Shown one piece after another: positions 35,881 to 44,953 of a stretch of DNA of 64,000 nt (its first letter is position 1; every line of letters begins with the position of its first letter). A program made the position numbers and the translations under genes. The stretch covers positions 105,368 through 169,367 of the forward strand of contig JARXPG010000002.1 in NCBI GenBank assembly GCA_029887785.1. The letters run 5' to 3'. This stretch comes from Candidatus Nezhaarchaeota archaeon (GTDB taxonomy: Archaea > Thermoproteota > Methanomethylicia > Nezhaarchaeales > WYZ-LMO8). The notes beneath the pieces are model-generated. The model was not told where the DNA came from. It worked only from the letters and a program-made list of their open reading frames with translations, and ran no database searches.

Positions 35881-36954
35881 TTGGGACTTAAGAGGGCTTT
35901 AACATTTAAAGCAGCAAGTCTAGTGGTTGTCTTACTATTCGTTCTACTGCTGACCACAATAATAATAGGTGCTACAGGAATCTCGGATAAGATATTAAAT
36001 GGCATGGTCCGGGATAACTTAAGGGCTATTCGACAAGAGCTTGCCCGTGAGATAAGAAATCCAGAAGATTTAGAGAGAGCCTTAGAGAAAATTAAGGAGG
36101 ACCTTATTAGAAGTTATGGCCTAGACAAACCATGGTACGTCAGAATGCCGGACATGATATGGAGGATAGTAACCCTCGACCTTGGCAACTCCAGGACAGT
36201 AGTTAGCTTCTCTGGAAGTAATAAAATCTCCGACATAATATTGGAGAGGTTACCTAACACCGTACTTCTCATGATTACGGTCTTAATCATAAACTTCGCC
36301 TTAAGTCTGGTGATAGGGGTTAGGGTCGCTACAAAGCCCGGTTCTTTCCTTGATAGACTCATTTCAATGTACTCTGCAGTATCTTATGCCTTACCAACGT
36401 GGTGGTTGGGAATACTCATGATCCTAGTATTCGCTTTTTACCTCAAGATTTTCCCCTTTGGCGGCATGTATAGCACACCGCCGCCGGTAGATCCTTTAAT
36501 TCGTAGCCTCGACCTAGTTTGGCATCTCTGTCTTCCAGTATTGACTTTGGTAATAGCGACATCAGGCTCGTGGATCTACATAACTAGGAGCATAGTCATA
36601 ACGACAGCGCAAGAGGATTTCGTATCCATAGCTAGGGCTAAGGGTCTTTCAGAGAGAATAGTTCTGTGGAGATACATAATTCGACCTGCAGCACCTCCAA
36701 TTTTAACTAACCTGATTTTAAGTCTAGCTGCCTACCTTGGTGGAGCCATTCTCACGGAAACCATCTTTTCATGGCCTGGGATGGGCCTTCTATACTTCGA
36801 AGCTATAATGTCTGTTGACGAAGCATTGATACTTGCCTTAACGTACATGTACACGCTAATATACGTTATTGCAAGGTTTGTTCTTGAAGTTCTATACGTC
36901 ATAGTCGATCCACGGGTGAGATATGAATGGGCAAGTATTTTAAAGAAGGTTTAA
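35881..36954 (+). CDS. ABC transporter permease, DppB type
   Basis: Membrane subunit of the importer, 357 residues. One N-terminal span (about 10-30), an external loop of about 90 residues, then five spans carrying the EAA-type coupling loop (VSIARAKGLSERIVLWRYIIRPA near residue 255). The C-terminal VIVDPRVRYE is the usual DppB end. The start is TTG 35881 with AAGGTGT before it; no ATG fits. It overlaps the next permease by 28 nt. Confidence 0.9.
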   Translation: MGLKRALTFKAASLVVVLLFVLLLTTIIIGATGISDKILNGMVRDNLRAIRQELAREIRNPEDLERALEKIKEDLIRSYGLDKPWYVRMPDMIWRIVTLDLGNSRTVVSFSGSNKISDIILERLPNTVLLMITVLIINFALSLVIGVRVATKPGSFLDRLISMYSAVSYALPTWWLGILMILVFAFYLKIFPFGGMYSTPPPVDPLIRSLDLVWHLCLPVLTLVIATSGSWIYITRSIVITTAQEDFVSIARAKGLSERIVLWRYIIRPAAPPILTNLILSLAAYLGGAILTETIFSWPGMGLLYFEAIMSVDEALILALTYMYTLIYVIARFVLEVLYVIVDPRVRYEWASILKKV

Positions 36955-38360
36955 GTGAATTTTGGGCCAGCAAAACTTCAAAGATAGGATTAGCCTTTCT
37001 GTCGATAATCATTATCATTTCGATGTACACGTTATTCACATTCCCCCTAGACTATGGAACACGCTACTGGAACAACCCGAAGTACTGGGCCGACAATCCT
37101 AAGATTGCAATGCCCGAGTGGATCAACTTTTTTGTAGGAAATAAGTTTCTTGAACACAAGGTCCTATCCACTAGTACTGTTCAAAAAATTTACCCCTTCG
37201 GAGCATACTACATCAAAACTTATGAGGTCGTGTATGATCTCATGGTTGATCAATTCCCCACCTTCATCACATTGAAATTTGACAATGTAACCTTCTTTTC
37301 AAGACCTCCAACAATCGAAGTACTTGTGATTAGACCTGATAACAGCACTATTAACTTGTGTAGATCTGTAGTTGAGCCACCTCTTCCTACGGAAGAGCCA
37401 CCGTATAGCAGGTACGTAGTTGAGCCAAAGAGAATAATGCTGAGTGGAGAGCCACAGTTATCCTTAGTTCTCTCAAATTTTTTGCTGGATAAGTATAATT
37501 TGTCTATTGATCCGAAAGACGTGGCCGAGATTGGTTATGAGAAGGTCATTTTCGGGGAACCTTATGAAAATGGCTTTAAACCGTTAAAAGGCAGGTACGT
37601 TTTCACGACTGTTCTTTATGCAAGAGATGCTAGAGACCAAATAGGCACAGTCTCAATAGTTATTGGAGGGCAAGTCTATGGATTCATGGGAACGGATATC
37701 TTAGGGAGGGATCTATCGCAAGGACTGCTCTTCGGGTTCCCAGTTGCTTTACTTATAGGAGTTGTAGTCTCAGTTCTGACCACCATGATCGGTGCTACAC
37801 TGGGAATCGTTAGTGGATATATTGGAGGACGAGCAGATGAGATAATACAGCGCGTTTGTGATGTGATGAACAATATACCTCAACTTCCAATTCTCATATT
37901 CTTGACGTTCATTTTTGGAGGAAAGCTCTGGATAATTGTGGTGATTTTAGTGCTCTTTGGATGGCCATCACTTGTAATAGTTGTTCGATCAATGGTGTTG
38001 CAGGCGAGGTCCTCCTCATTCATTGAGGCTGCCATATCAATAGGAGCATCACGATGGCGCATAATGATCCGACACATATTTCCACAAGTAGCACCATACA
38101 TCCTAGCTCAAATGATATTCTTCACACCTTCAGCGATACTTGCTGAAGCTGCTTTAAGCTTTCTAGGGCTAGGAGATCCTTCAATACCAACTTGGGGGCA
38201 GATTCTTGAGTATGGCTTTCGCAATGGAGCTGTTTTTCTAGGCTATTGGTGGTGGGTACTACCTCCAGGCTTAATGATAGTTTTTTCTGCAATAACGTTC
38301 GTATTCATAGCTCTCGGCTTCGAGCCAGTCATAAATCCGAGACTACGACGGTGGCGATGA
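36927..38360 (+). CDS. ABC transporter permease, DppC type, with large external insert
   Basis: Second permease, 477 residues, against about 300 in common DppC proteins. The extra length is an external domain between span 1 (about 18-38) and span 2 (about 255-280), rich in Tyr, Pro and beta-like segments. The C-terminal half is standard, with the coupling loop IEAAISIGASRWRIMIRHIFPQVAPY near residue 365 and FLGLGDPSIPTWGQIL. Its TGA is directly followed by the ATG of the first ATPase. The insert may dock the long, membrane-anchored binding protein. Confidence 0.9.
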   Translation: MGKYFKEGLSEFWASKTSKIGLAFLSIIIIISMYTLFTFPLDYGTRYWNNPKYWADNPKIAMPEWINFFVGNKFLEHKVLSTSTVQKIYPFGAYYIKTYEVVYDLMVDQFPTFITLKFDNVTFFSRPPTIEVLVIRPDNSTINLCRSVVEPPLPTEEPPYSRYVVEPKRIMLSGEPQLSLVLSNFLLDKYNLSIDPKDVAEIGYEKVIFGEPYENGFKPLKGRYVFTTVLYARDARDQIGTVSIVIGGQVYGFMGTDILGRDLSQGLLFGFPVALLIGVVVSVLTTMIGATLGIVSGYIGGRADEIIQRVCDVMNNIPQLPILIFLTFIFGGKLWIIVVILVLFGWPSLVIVVRSMVLQARSSSFIEAAISIGASRWRIMIRHIFPQVAPYILAQMIFFTPSAILAEAALSFLGLGDPSIPTWGQILEYGFRNGAVFLGYWWWVLPPGLMIVFSAITFVFIALGFEPVINPRLRRWR

Positions 38361-39323
38361 ATGCCTCTCCTTGATGTCCAAAAATTGATGCTCTACTACA
38401 AAACATCGAGGGGGACGCTTAGAGCAGTAGACGGAGTAAGCTTCTCCTTGGAGAAGGGAGAAACCTTAGGACTTGTAGGGGAATCAGGCTCTGGAAAATC
38501 AAGTACAGCTATAGCAATAATGCGTCTCCTACCGAGAAACGTTGAGTTGTACGATGGGAGGATACTTTTAAATGGTGTTGATATATCAAAGCTCAGCGAG
38601 AAAGACTTTAGAGAGAAGATTAGATGGAAGAAAATTTCAATGGTTCCTCAAGGAGCTATGAGCTCTTTCAACCCAGTTTTAAAGATTGGCTTTCAAGTTG
38701 CTGAACCTCTGATGGTTCATCAAAATATGAGGAAAAACGAGGCTTTGAAGAAGGTTAGAGAGTTGTTTAAGCTTGTAGGAATGCCACCGGATTATGTTGA
38801 TAGATACCCGCACGAGCTAAGTGGTGGCATGAGACAGCGAGCTGCCATTGCTATGGCTTTAACCCTCAATCCTGAAATAGTAATCTTGGATGAGCCCACG
38901 TCAGCTCTAGACGTGAGCATTCAAGCACAAATAATGAACCTTTTGAAAAATCTAAAGAAGGAACTAGGACTATCCATGATATTCATCACTCATGATATTG
39001 CTTTGGCAAGCGATATCTGCGATAAAATAGGTGTAATGTATGCTGGGCAAATTGTTGAACTATCTTCAAGTGAAAATGTACTGCTAAATCCAAAACATCC
39101 TTACACGCAAAAGTTGATAGCCAGCATTCCACGATTAAGAGAAGAGAGAATGCCGGAATTCATACCCGGAGCTCCACCAGACCTTGCGAACCCACCGTCG
39201 GGTTGTAGGTTCCATCCGAGATGCCCATACTCTGACGGGAAGAAGTGCGTTAAAGAAGAACCAGAGATGATAGAAGTTAAAGATAATCACCTTGTAAAAT
39301 GTTGGCTCCATAGTGGTGGCTAA
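38361..39323 (+). CDS. ABC importer ATP-binding protein, DppD type
   Basis: ATPase of the oligopeptide importer, 320 residues. Walker A GESGSGKSS near residue 40, signature LSGGMRQRAAIAMAL near 152, Walker B EIVILDEPTSALD near 172. The C-terminal oligo_HPY region has the cysteine motif GCRFHPRCPYSDGKKC that in relatives binds an iron-sulfur cluster. The gene begins right at the permease stop. Its 3' end contains an 87-bp stretch identical to one in the partner ATPase gene. Confidence 0.92.
   Translation: MPLLDVQKLMLYYKTSRGTLRAVDGVSFSLEKGETLGLVGESGSGKSSTAIAIMRLLPRNVELYDGRILLNGVDISKLSEKDFREKIRWKKISMVPQGAMSSFNPVLKIGFQVAEPLMVHQNMRKNEALKKVRELFKLVGMPPDYVDRYPHELSGGMRQRAAIAMALTLNPEIVILDEPTSALDVSIQAQIMNLLKNLKKELGLSMIFITHDIALASDICDKIGVMYAGQIVELSSSENVLLNPKHPYTQKLIASIPRLREERMPEFIPGAPPDLANPPSGCRFHPRCPYSDGKKCVKEEPEMIEVKDNHLVKCWLHSGG
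39192..39278 (+). repeat. 87-bp direct repeat, copy 1 (in the DppD-type gene)
   Basis: Bases 39192-39278 are identical to 40172-40258 by eye, both encoding PSGCRFHPRCPYSDGKK and the following residues. The bases on both sides differ, so the edges are sharp. Confidence 0.9.
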
Positions 39324-39325
39324 AA

Positions 39326-40312
39326 ATGAGCAACTCTCTGCTGGAACTCCAGGAGATAAGGACTTATTTCTACGTTAGGAAAGGATTATTTAAGACATTA
39401 ACCGTAAAGGCAGTTGATGGCGTGTCTCTCAGCATTAATAGAGGAGAGACAGTTGCCATAGTAGGTGAATCAGGAAGTGGGAAATCAACCCTTGGTAGGA
39501 CTGCGCTTAAGCTTGTTGAACCAGTTTCTGGCAAAATCATTTTTGAAGGTAAGGATATAACGAACCTTCACTCTGAAGATCTAAAATGGTTTAGAAGAAA
39601 GGCTCAAATGATATTTCAAGACCCCTATACATCGTTAAACCCGTTTATGACCATTAAACAAATCGTAGAAGAGCCACTAGTAGTGCATGGATTTGATGCA
39701 AGAGAAAGAGAGGAAAGAGTAATTAAGGCCCTTGAAGATGTACGCTTACTACCTCCTGAGACCTTTCTTTCAAAGTATCCACACATGTTATCTGGTGGTC
39801 AGAGACAAAGGGTTGGTATAGCAAGGTGCTTAGTGCTCGAGCCCGTCTTTATAGTTGCCGACGAGCCTGTCTCTATGATTGATGCTTCAAGCAGAGTAGA
39901 GATACTTCTCTTAATGCGCTCTTTACAAAGAAAGTACGGCATTGGCGTGATGTACATAACTCACGATATAGCTACGACGAAATACTTCTCGGATAAGATA
40001 GCAGTTATGTATGCTGGAAAACTTCTTGAAATAGGTCCCTCGCAAAGAGTTCTGAAAGAGCCACTTCACCCATATACAGTAGCCTTGATTGATGCTGTTC
40101 CAGATCCTGATCCTCATAATAGATTTAGGCTTAGAAGAGTTGTGATGGGTGAACCACCTAGCCCTCTAAATCCACCGTCGGGTTGTAGGTTCCATCCGAG
40201 ATGCCCATACTCTGACGGGAAGAAGTGCGTTAAAGAAGAACCAGAGATGATAGAAGTTGATGTGGATAGGAAGGTTGCGTGTCACTATGTAGAGAAGTTT
40301 GTTGGAAAGTAG
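39326..40312 (+). CDS. ABC importer ATP-binding protein, DppF type
   Basis: Second ATPase of the importer, 328 residues, two bases after the first. Walker A GESGSGKST near 48, signature LSGGQRQRVGIARCL near 156, Walker B VFIVADEPVSMID near 175. Compared with the usual DEPTSALD it has DEPVSMID, as seen in many archaeal DppF proteins. Its C-terminal cysteine motif region is identical at the DNA level over 87 bp to that of the partner gene, although the rest of the two genes is clearly different. Confidence 0.92.
   Translation: MSNSLLELQEIRTYFYVRKGLFKTLTVKAVDGVSLSINRGETVAIVGESGSGKSTLGRTALKLVEPVSGKIIFEGKDITNLHSEDLKWFRRKAQMIFQDPYTSLNPFMTIKQIVEEPLVVHGFDAREREERVIKALEDVRLLPPETFLSKYPHMLSGGQRQRVGIARCLVLEPVFIVADEPVSMIDASSRVEILLLMRSLQRKYGIGVMYITHDIATTKYFSDKIAVMYAGKLLEIGPSQRVLKEPLHPYTVALIDAVPDPDPHNRFRLRRVVMGEPPSPLNPPSGCRFHPRCPYSDGKKCVKEEPEMIEVDVDRKVACHYVEKFVGK
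40172..40258 (+). repeat. 87-bp direct repeat, copy 2 (in the DppF-type gene)
   Basis: Second copy of the repeat at 39192-39278, 980 bp downstream in the same reading frame. Perfect identity within otherwise diverged paralogues points to gene conversion. Confidence 0.9.
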
Positions 40313-40494
40313 ATTAAGAGGGGCTTATGCGGAGGGTATAAATTAATCCTTAATGTAAGGGTTTATAGAGTCCTATAAGAGATTAAAGAAGAAGATGTAG
40401 AATCTTAGTCATCAAGGATTTCAATTAACTACTTATTTACGACGTTAAATTTTATGCTTCCTGAACTCGTAATCTTAATAGAGGTCATAAATAA

Positions 40495-40576
40495 GGACGC
40501 TAGTGTTTTAGTGTCCTAACATTGTCAGTTTAATCCTACAACTCAACCTATTGGATTCGCCTACGAGATTGTAGGA
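40495..40576. other. Two hairpins between convergent genes
   Basis: GGACGCTA / TAGTGTCC (40495-40516, 8 pairs with one G-U, 6-nt loop) and TCCTACAA / TTGTAGGA (40534-40576, 8 pairs extended by CTC/GAG across a bulge, 20-odd-nt loop). The spot lies in the 324-bp gap between the importer operon and the opposite-strand gene at 40637-41005, so these may be transcription ends or a structured RNA. Nothing else was seen in this gap. Confidence 0.4.
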
Positions 40577-40636
40577 AAGCATTAAAAGGCGGAAAGCAGA
40601 TTGCCACCTAAAAAATTGAAGGGTAAAGGCTGTAGT

Positions 40637-41005
40637 TTAAAGTGTCATGCTGCACCTAGGGCATTTGTACGTGTCTCGCCTCACGGACAAGTAAATTGTA
40701 GCTGGGATTATGCCTATGACCAGGACTAGTAACAATGTTGCTATTGATGTTGGTATCATAATCAGGAACAATGCTGTAATTAAAGCTTCCAAGTTGAAGA
40801 GCATTGAAGGGAGACCAGCTGTCATTGACCTTAAGAGTGAGGGTAAGGCTAGCATGTAGAGCACATTGAGCACTAGGAACAAAACGAATGGTATAAGCCC
40901 TATAATCAACAGGCCAGTAAAGGTAAGGCGAGAGAAGCGTTTCTTAGGCACAACCTTGTTGTGACAGTGAGGACATTCTATCTCAATCACACCTTCTTTG
41001 CCCAT
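40637..41005 (-). CDS. Membrane protein with terminal zinc knuckles
   Basis: A 122-residue protein of unknown function. CPHC near residue 11 and CPRC near residue 116 could together form one zinc ribbon on the cytosolic face. Between them are two long hydrophobic regions (about 28-55 and 70-105), each possibly a hairpin of spans. The closing of a split zinc ribbon by both termini is seen in some small archaeal membrane proteins. No neighbour shares its direction. Confidence 0.65.
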   Translation of the reverse strand: MGKEGVIEIECPHCHNKVVPKKRFSRLTFTGLLIIGLIPFVLFLVLNVLYMLALPSLLRSMTAGLPSMLFNLEALITALFLIMIPTSIATLLLVLVIGIIPATIYLSVRRDTYKCPRCSMTL

Positions 41006-42242
41006 AATTCACCAAGGAGTGTAGGTATGACCTAATAATTAAACGTTTTTAGCATGTTCGTTTAAGCAGGTCTCCCGGTTATTTTGAATTAAACTTTTAA
41101 CTTTAGAGTTTATTGTGGGGAAAGGGCTTGCCTCGAATTTAAGGGTTAACCTTAATAATTTGATGCCAGTTGGGAGAGACCCTTCAATCTATAACAAACG
41201 TTGAAAGTTGCCTGCATCATTGAGGTCAAGCTTCATAAGGTGACAGCTCGAAAGTCTTAATCTCAATACAGTATCACCATAGAGCACTTGCACGTGAAGG
41301 GAGTGCTGTAACAAACGCTTCTTAAAGCTCCTTAAATAAGCATTGTAATGAGATAATGGTGGTCAACCTAGATGTAGCTCGTAGCACGAAAGAGATGGTT
41401 GAAGTGATGGTGACTGTTGAGGGACCATTGATTAGCAAGAGCGAAGGAGATGACATACTTACAAAGCTGAAGTTAGCTTGCCTAATCTTTTCAGAGCTAA
41501 TACCTTATTATTAGATAATAGAATAGATGTTAGTGCCTTGAGGTATCGCATAGAGGAAGCTAAAGGATATAGCAATCTTAGAGATCTACATCGAGAAGTT
41601 GAAGTAATTCTTAGTGTTCTATGCTTATACCTAACGTGCTATCACCTTCACTTGAATTGCAAAGCTGCTTTCACAATTAAGGCCAGCCCTTAATTGTCTA
41701 ACTCTACTACAATTGCTGTGAGCTCGCTCTAGTACTGAGTTTGTAGTGTAGTAGAAAGTTGAATATGTGGGCTGAGCGTTATCTCATCGGTATAGTAGCT
41801 ATTAGCACCAGTGCTGCGTAATAGCCAAAGATGTTTCTCGCTAAATTTTTAAGTCGTACTTAGAGGTGCTACATTTCGAGCTGTACAAAGGAAACCGCCA
41901 TTAGTCTTACAGTAGTGTATGATTTATGGTTTTACCCATCGGTACGTTAAGTGAAATCGAAGCCTTTGCAGGGAACCTCTTATGGCAACCCACGGCCCTC
42001 CTCATCAACTAAATGAGGATGGATGTGCTTAGTTGAACTCGAAAATTAATATAATTGCCTCTGCAAATCATCGCGTTTTCCTCAAGCTACTTCATAGTCC
42101 ACTCTTAAGACGTTTTCATCTATACTAATTAGAGACGTTACTTTCCCTAACGAAAAGGAGTTATCGAACCAACCACCCTTTCATAGGTAATACACGGCAC
42201 GTTCAAGGTCCTTAACGTATAATAATGACCACATAATCGCTC
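41006..42242. other. 1.2-kb region without a convincing gene
   Basis: Only short frames occur. One at 41356-41514 (52 codons, MVVNLDVARSTKEMVEVMVT...) has TATA-like TTAAATAA about 20 nt upstream and would be leaderless; a frame overlapping its end (41478-41693) shows helix-like sequence IDVSALRYRIEEAKGYSNLRD. Together they look like a decayed small gene. Nothing else, neither repeat nor RNA, was recognised. Confidence 0.35.
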
Positions 42243-42258
42243 TTGAAAAGTAAAAAAG

Positions 42259-42292
42259 ATTATATAGAAAAAAGGATTATCATTAAAATCCT
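42259..42292 (+). promoter_or_regulatory. TATA box and inverted repeat before the CoA-transferase operon
   Basis: ATTATATA at 42259-42266 is about 40 nt before ATG 42303. The inverted repeat AGGATT / AATCCT at 42273-42292 lies between the TATA box and the expected transcript start, a position suited for a repressor. Confidence 0.4.
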
Positions 42293-42302
42293 GGGGATAT
42301 AC

Positions 42303-43316
42303 ATGGAGGTGCTCGACGAAGGTAAGGGAGAACTGTTGGGCTGGGTTGATCCCGAGGAGCATCGTGAGTGGGTTCGTAAGAATAAGTGTTTAAGCATGGA
42401 GGACAAGACCATGGATCTTCGCGAGGCCATATCAAAGTTCGTGCAAGACGGAAGCTACATTGCAATGGGCGGCTTCGGACACGTAAGGGTATCGATGGCT
42501 GCGATTTACGAGATCGTTCGGCAAAGAAAGAGAGATCTGATAGTCGCGGGTAAGACTGCGGTTCACGACTTAGACGTTCTCATAGCTGCGGGTTGTGTAA
42601 GTAAAGTTGAGGTGGCCTACTCCTTTGGGCACGAGCTGAGGGGGCTGTCTCCTGCTTCTAGGAGAGCTGTTGAGTCGGGGCGCGTTAAAGTCGCTGCAGA
42701 ATGGAGCAATGCAGCCTTTCAATGGAGGTTTAAAGCTGCTGCATCAGGGCTTCCCTTCATCCCAGCATACGTTTTACTGGGCACTGATACGTTTAAGCGT
42801 AGTGCAGCGAAGGTGGTTAAAGATCCGTTTACTGGAAGGCCCATCTGCTTGATTCCGGCATGTTTCCCAGACGTAGCAATTATACACGTTCATCGTTGTG
42901 ACAAGTATGGTAATTGCCAGATAGATGGTGCACTCGTCATGGACTCTGAGCTCGCTAGAGCGGCGAAGAGGTTGATAATCACCACCGAAGAAATCGTTCC
43001 GACCGAAGAGATCAGGAAAGAGCCTTGGAGGACTTGCATACCGTACTTCTACGTTGATGCTGTTGTCGAAGTACCTTACGGCTGTCATCCATGTAACATG
43101 CCTGGATGCTACTACTTTGACGAAGAGCACATAGCTGAGTACTTGAGGATGACTCGAACAGAGGAGGGGACGAAGGAGTACTTCGACAAGTACGTCTTCG
43201 GAGTCGAAGACTTCAACCAGTACCTAGAGCTTATAGGAGGCGTAAAGAAGCTCAATTATCTCAGAGAGCTTGAGAAAGGAAGAGCAAGGTTCGTTTATCC
43301 ATGGATAAGTTCCTAG
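42303..43316 (+). CDS. CoA-transferase family protein, subunit A (IpdA/GctA-like)
   Basis: Alpha subunit of a class I CoA-transferase-like pair, 337 residues from ATG 42303. The start was chosen because GGGG lies 7 nt before it and homology begins near LREAISKFVQDGSYIAMGGFGHVRVSMAAIYEIVR; an in-frame ATG at 42243 lies upstream of the TATA box. Segments GKTAVHDLDVLIAAGCVSKVEVAYSFGHELRG and CDKYGNCQIDGALVMD match the glutaconate CoA-transferase/IpdA group. It either moves CoA between acids or hydrolyses a ring-derived CoA ester. A cysteine-rich VPYGCHPCNMPGC near residue 260 is conserved in the group. Confidence 0.85.
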   Translation: MEVLDEGKGELLGWVDPEEHREWVRKNKCLSMEDKTMDLREAISKFVQDGSYIAMGGFGHVRVSMAAIYEIVRQRKRDLIVAGKTAVHDLDVLIAAGCVSKVEVAYSFGHELRGLSPASRRAVESGRVKVAAEWSNAAFQWRFKAAASGLPFIPAYVLLGTDTFKRSAAKVVKDPFTGRPICLIPACFPDVAIIHVHRCDKYGNCQIDGALVMDSELARAAKRLIITTEEIVPTEEIRKEPWRTCIPYFYVDAVVEVPYGCHPCNMPGCYYFDEEHIAEYLRMTRTEEGTKEYFDKYVFGVEDFNQYLELIGGVKKLNYLRELEKGRARFVYPWISS

Positions 43317-43329
43317 GGGGTGATATGAG

Positions 43330-44109
43330 GTGTCTAAGAATAAGAGTAGGTATACACAGACAGAGATGATGATAGTAGCAGCTTCAAGACTTTTAGAGGA
43401 TGGGAAGACCGTGTTCACTGGTACTGGCATGCCAATATTAGCTGCTCTCTTAGCCAAGAAAACTCATGCTCCAAGACTCGCAATAATATACGAGGCTGGG
43501 GGCATGTGCCCAGAGGTCCCTCCAACAATCCCCATATCTGTTGGAGACTCGATGACCACCTACAAGGCCATAATGGCGGCTAGCATGGACTACGTGATGA
43601 GCTTCATTCAAGCTGGTTATGGAGAATACGCCTTCTTGGGCGCTGCGCAGATAGACATGTACGGAAATATAAATACAACAGTCATAGGCCCCTACGATAA
43701 ACCTAAAGTTAGGCTTCCTGGAAGCGGTGGAGCCAATGACTTCGGCTCCCTCTGCTGGAGGATCATAGTCTTAATGAGGCAAGACAAGCAAAGATTCGTT
43801 GAGAGAGTAGACTTCGTAACAACACCTGGCTACTTAACTGGTCCAGGAGCAAGGGAGAAAGCTGGCTTACCGCGCGGTACTGGTCCATGGCGAGTCGTCA
43901 CACAGCTCGGCATTTACGGCTTCGACGAGCAAGACAAGAGAATGACGCTGCTATCGGTACACCCCGGTGTAAGCATTGAAGATATTCAGAACAATAGTAG
44001 CTTCCCAATAAAAATTCCTAAGAAAGTTGAAGTCACACCAGAGCCTACAGACGAAGAGTTGAGAGTGTTGAGAAGTCTGGACCCTTACGGCGTAGTTCTA
44101 CGCAAGTGA
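43330..44109 (+). CDS. CoA-transferase family protein, subunit B (IpdB/GctB-like)
   Basis: Beta subunit, 259 residues, 13 bp downstream of subunit A and certainly its partner. YTQTEMMIVAASRLLEDGKTVFTGTGMPILAALLAK, then FLGAAQIDMYGNINTTVIGPYDKPKVRLPGSGGAND, is the pattern of IpdB/GctB-type proteins. A glutamate in IIYEAGG is at the position of the catalytic glutamate of true CoA-transferases. Start is GTG 43330, with GGGGGTGAT about 7 nt before. Together with the ligase, dehydrogenase and hydratases of this window it fits degradation of organic acids as CoA esters. Confidence 0.87.
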   Translation: MSKNKSRYTQTEMMIVAASRLLEDGKTVFTGTGMPILAALLAKKTHAPRLAIIYEAGGMCPEVPPTIPISVGDSMTTYKAIMAASMDYVMSFIQAGYGEYAFLGAAQIDMYGNINTTVIGPYDKPKVRLPGSGGANDFGSLCWRIIVLMRQDKQRFVERVDFVTTPGYLTGPGAREKAGLPRGTGPWRVVTQLGIYGFDEQDKRMTLLSVHPGVSIEDIQNNSSFPIKIPKKVEVTPEPTDEELRVLRSLDPYGVVLRK

Positions 44110-44268
44110 TGCAGAGAATTCAAAGGTAATACAAGTTTGTAACATTTAACTAATGATCCTACTTTCCTCGTACAACTCTTAAGCATCACGAGGTTTTTAC
44201 TTCTAAACCCGAAGGTAATGAGCGACTCTGAGCAATAGTTACGATGTTGCTTAGGATCCCTCAACTTT

Positions 44269-44586
44269 TTATAGTGTTATTTTTATGCCTCTCTCTAAGG
44301 CTTCTTGAACCACTATGCTTCTACGTCCTAATAGTTCAATTTCGTTAGGGGTAAAAGCAAAGGCTTCAAGTGGCACCTTATGTTTCCACGATTTTTGTAG
44401 AAGCATAATTCTCTTTTCGAAGGGCATTCCATCAAAGTCCTCTGATACAACGATTAGATCGATGTTGCTGTCCCTCAATCTCTCACCGCAAGCCGTCGAA
44501 CCAAAGATTATGGCGTACTCTACTTTCACAGGAAGACTCCTTAAGGAGCGCTTAACAATCCTCAAGATATAAGGCTTTGAAAGCAC
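44269..44586 (-). CDS. MNT-type nucleotidyltransferase (antitoxin candidate) with altered motif
   Basis: A 105-residue minimal nucleotidyltransferase that pairs with the HEPN gene just upstream (22 bp). In such pairs the MNT protein AMPylates and silences the HEPN RNase. The usual motif is GSx10DxD; here IIFGSTACGERLRDSNIDLIVV has asparagine at the first aspartate, while the second is kept. Loss of one metal ligand should weaken or abolish catalysis, so it may work by binding alone or be decaying. Confidence 0.82.
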   Translation of the reverse strand: MLSKPYILRIVKRSLRSLPVKVEYAIIFGSTACGERLRDSNIDLIVVSEDFDGMPFEKRIMLLQKSWKHKVPLEAFAFTPNEIELLGRRSIVVQEALERGIKITL

Positions 44587-44608
44587 TCGAATACCCTCCT
44601 AGTTTTAG

Positions 44609-44953
44609 TTAAACAATCAGAGGCAAAATCTTCGTCACGACTTCACTCGGAAGGCCCATGGCTATGTCAGGGTACCTCGTAATGAAGTAGTAGGGGGAGA
44701 TAAGAGCAAGGAAGTCTTTAAGTTCATTATCAATCGGGGCTTGCCTCTCTAAAGCGCTGTAGAGCCTGATTAGATTGAGGGTCTTCGGAGGTCTCTTTTT
44801 CAATAACGCTATCCAGAGACCTTTAAGCAGCTTCTCTAGAGCTTGTTGGCAATTAAATACGCAATCTTCGTAAAAGCCGAGTTCAAACATTTTCTTCGCT
44901 TTCAATAAGCTTCGCTTTGAGTCTTCAATCCACCACTTAGCTTCCTCACGCAT
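44609..44953 (-). CDS. HEPN-domain protein (toxin candidate)
   Basis: A 114-residue four-helix HEPN protein of the COG2250 type. The N-terminus AKWWIEDSKRSLLKAKKMFELGFYEDCVFNCQQALEKLLKGL is very typical. The ending with TRYPD is the variant of HEPN sequences associated with MNT genes; the RX4-6H RNase motif is not obvious, so nuclease activity is uncertain. With the MNT gene downstream it forms one of the small stress or defence pairs common in archaea. Confidence 0.87.
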   Translation of the reverse strand: MREEAKWWIEDSKRSLLKAKKMFELGFYEDCVFNCQQALEKLLKGLWIALLKKRPPKTLNLIRLYSALERQAPIDNELKDFLALISPYYFITRYPDIAMGLPSEVVTKILPLIV

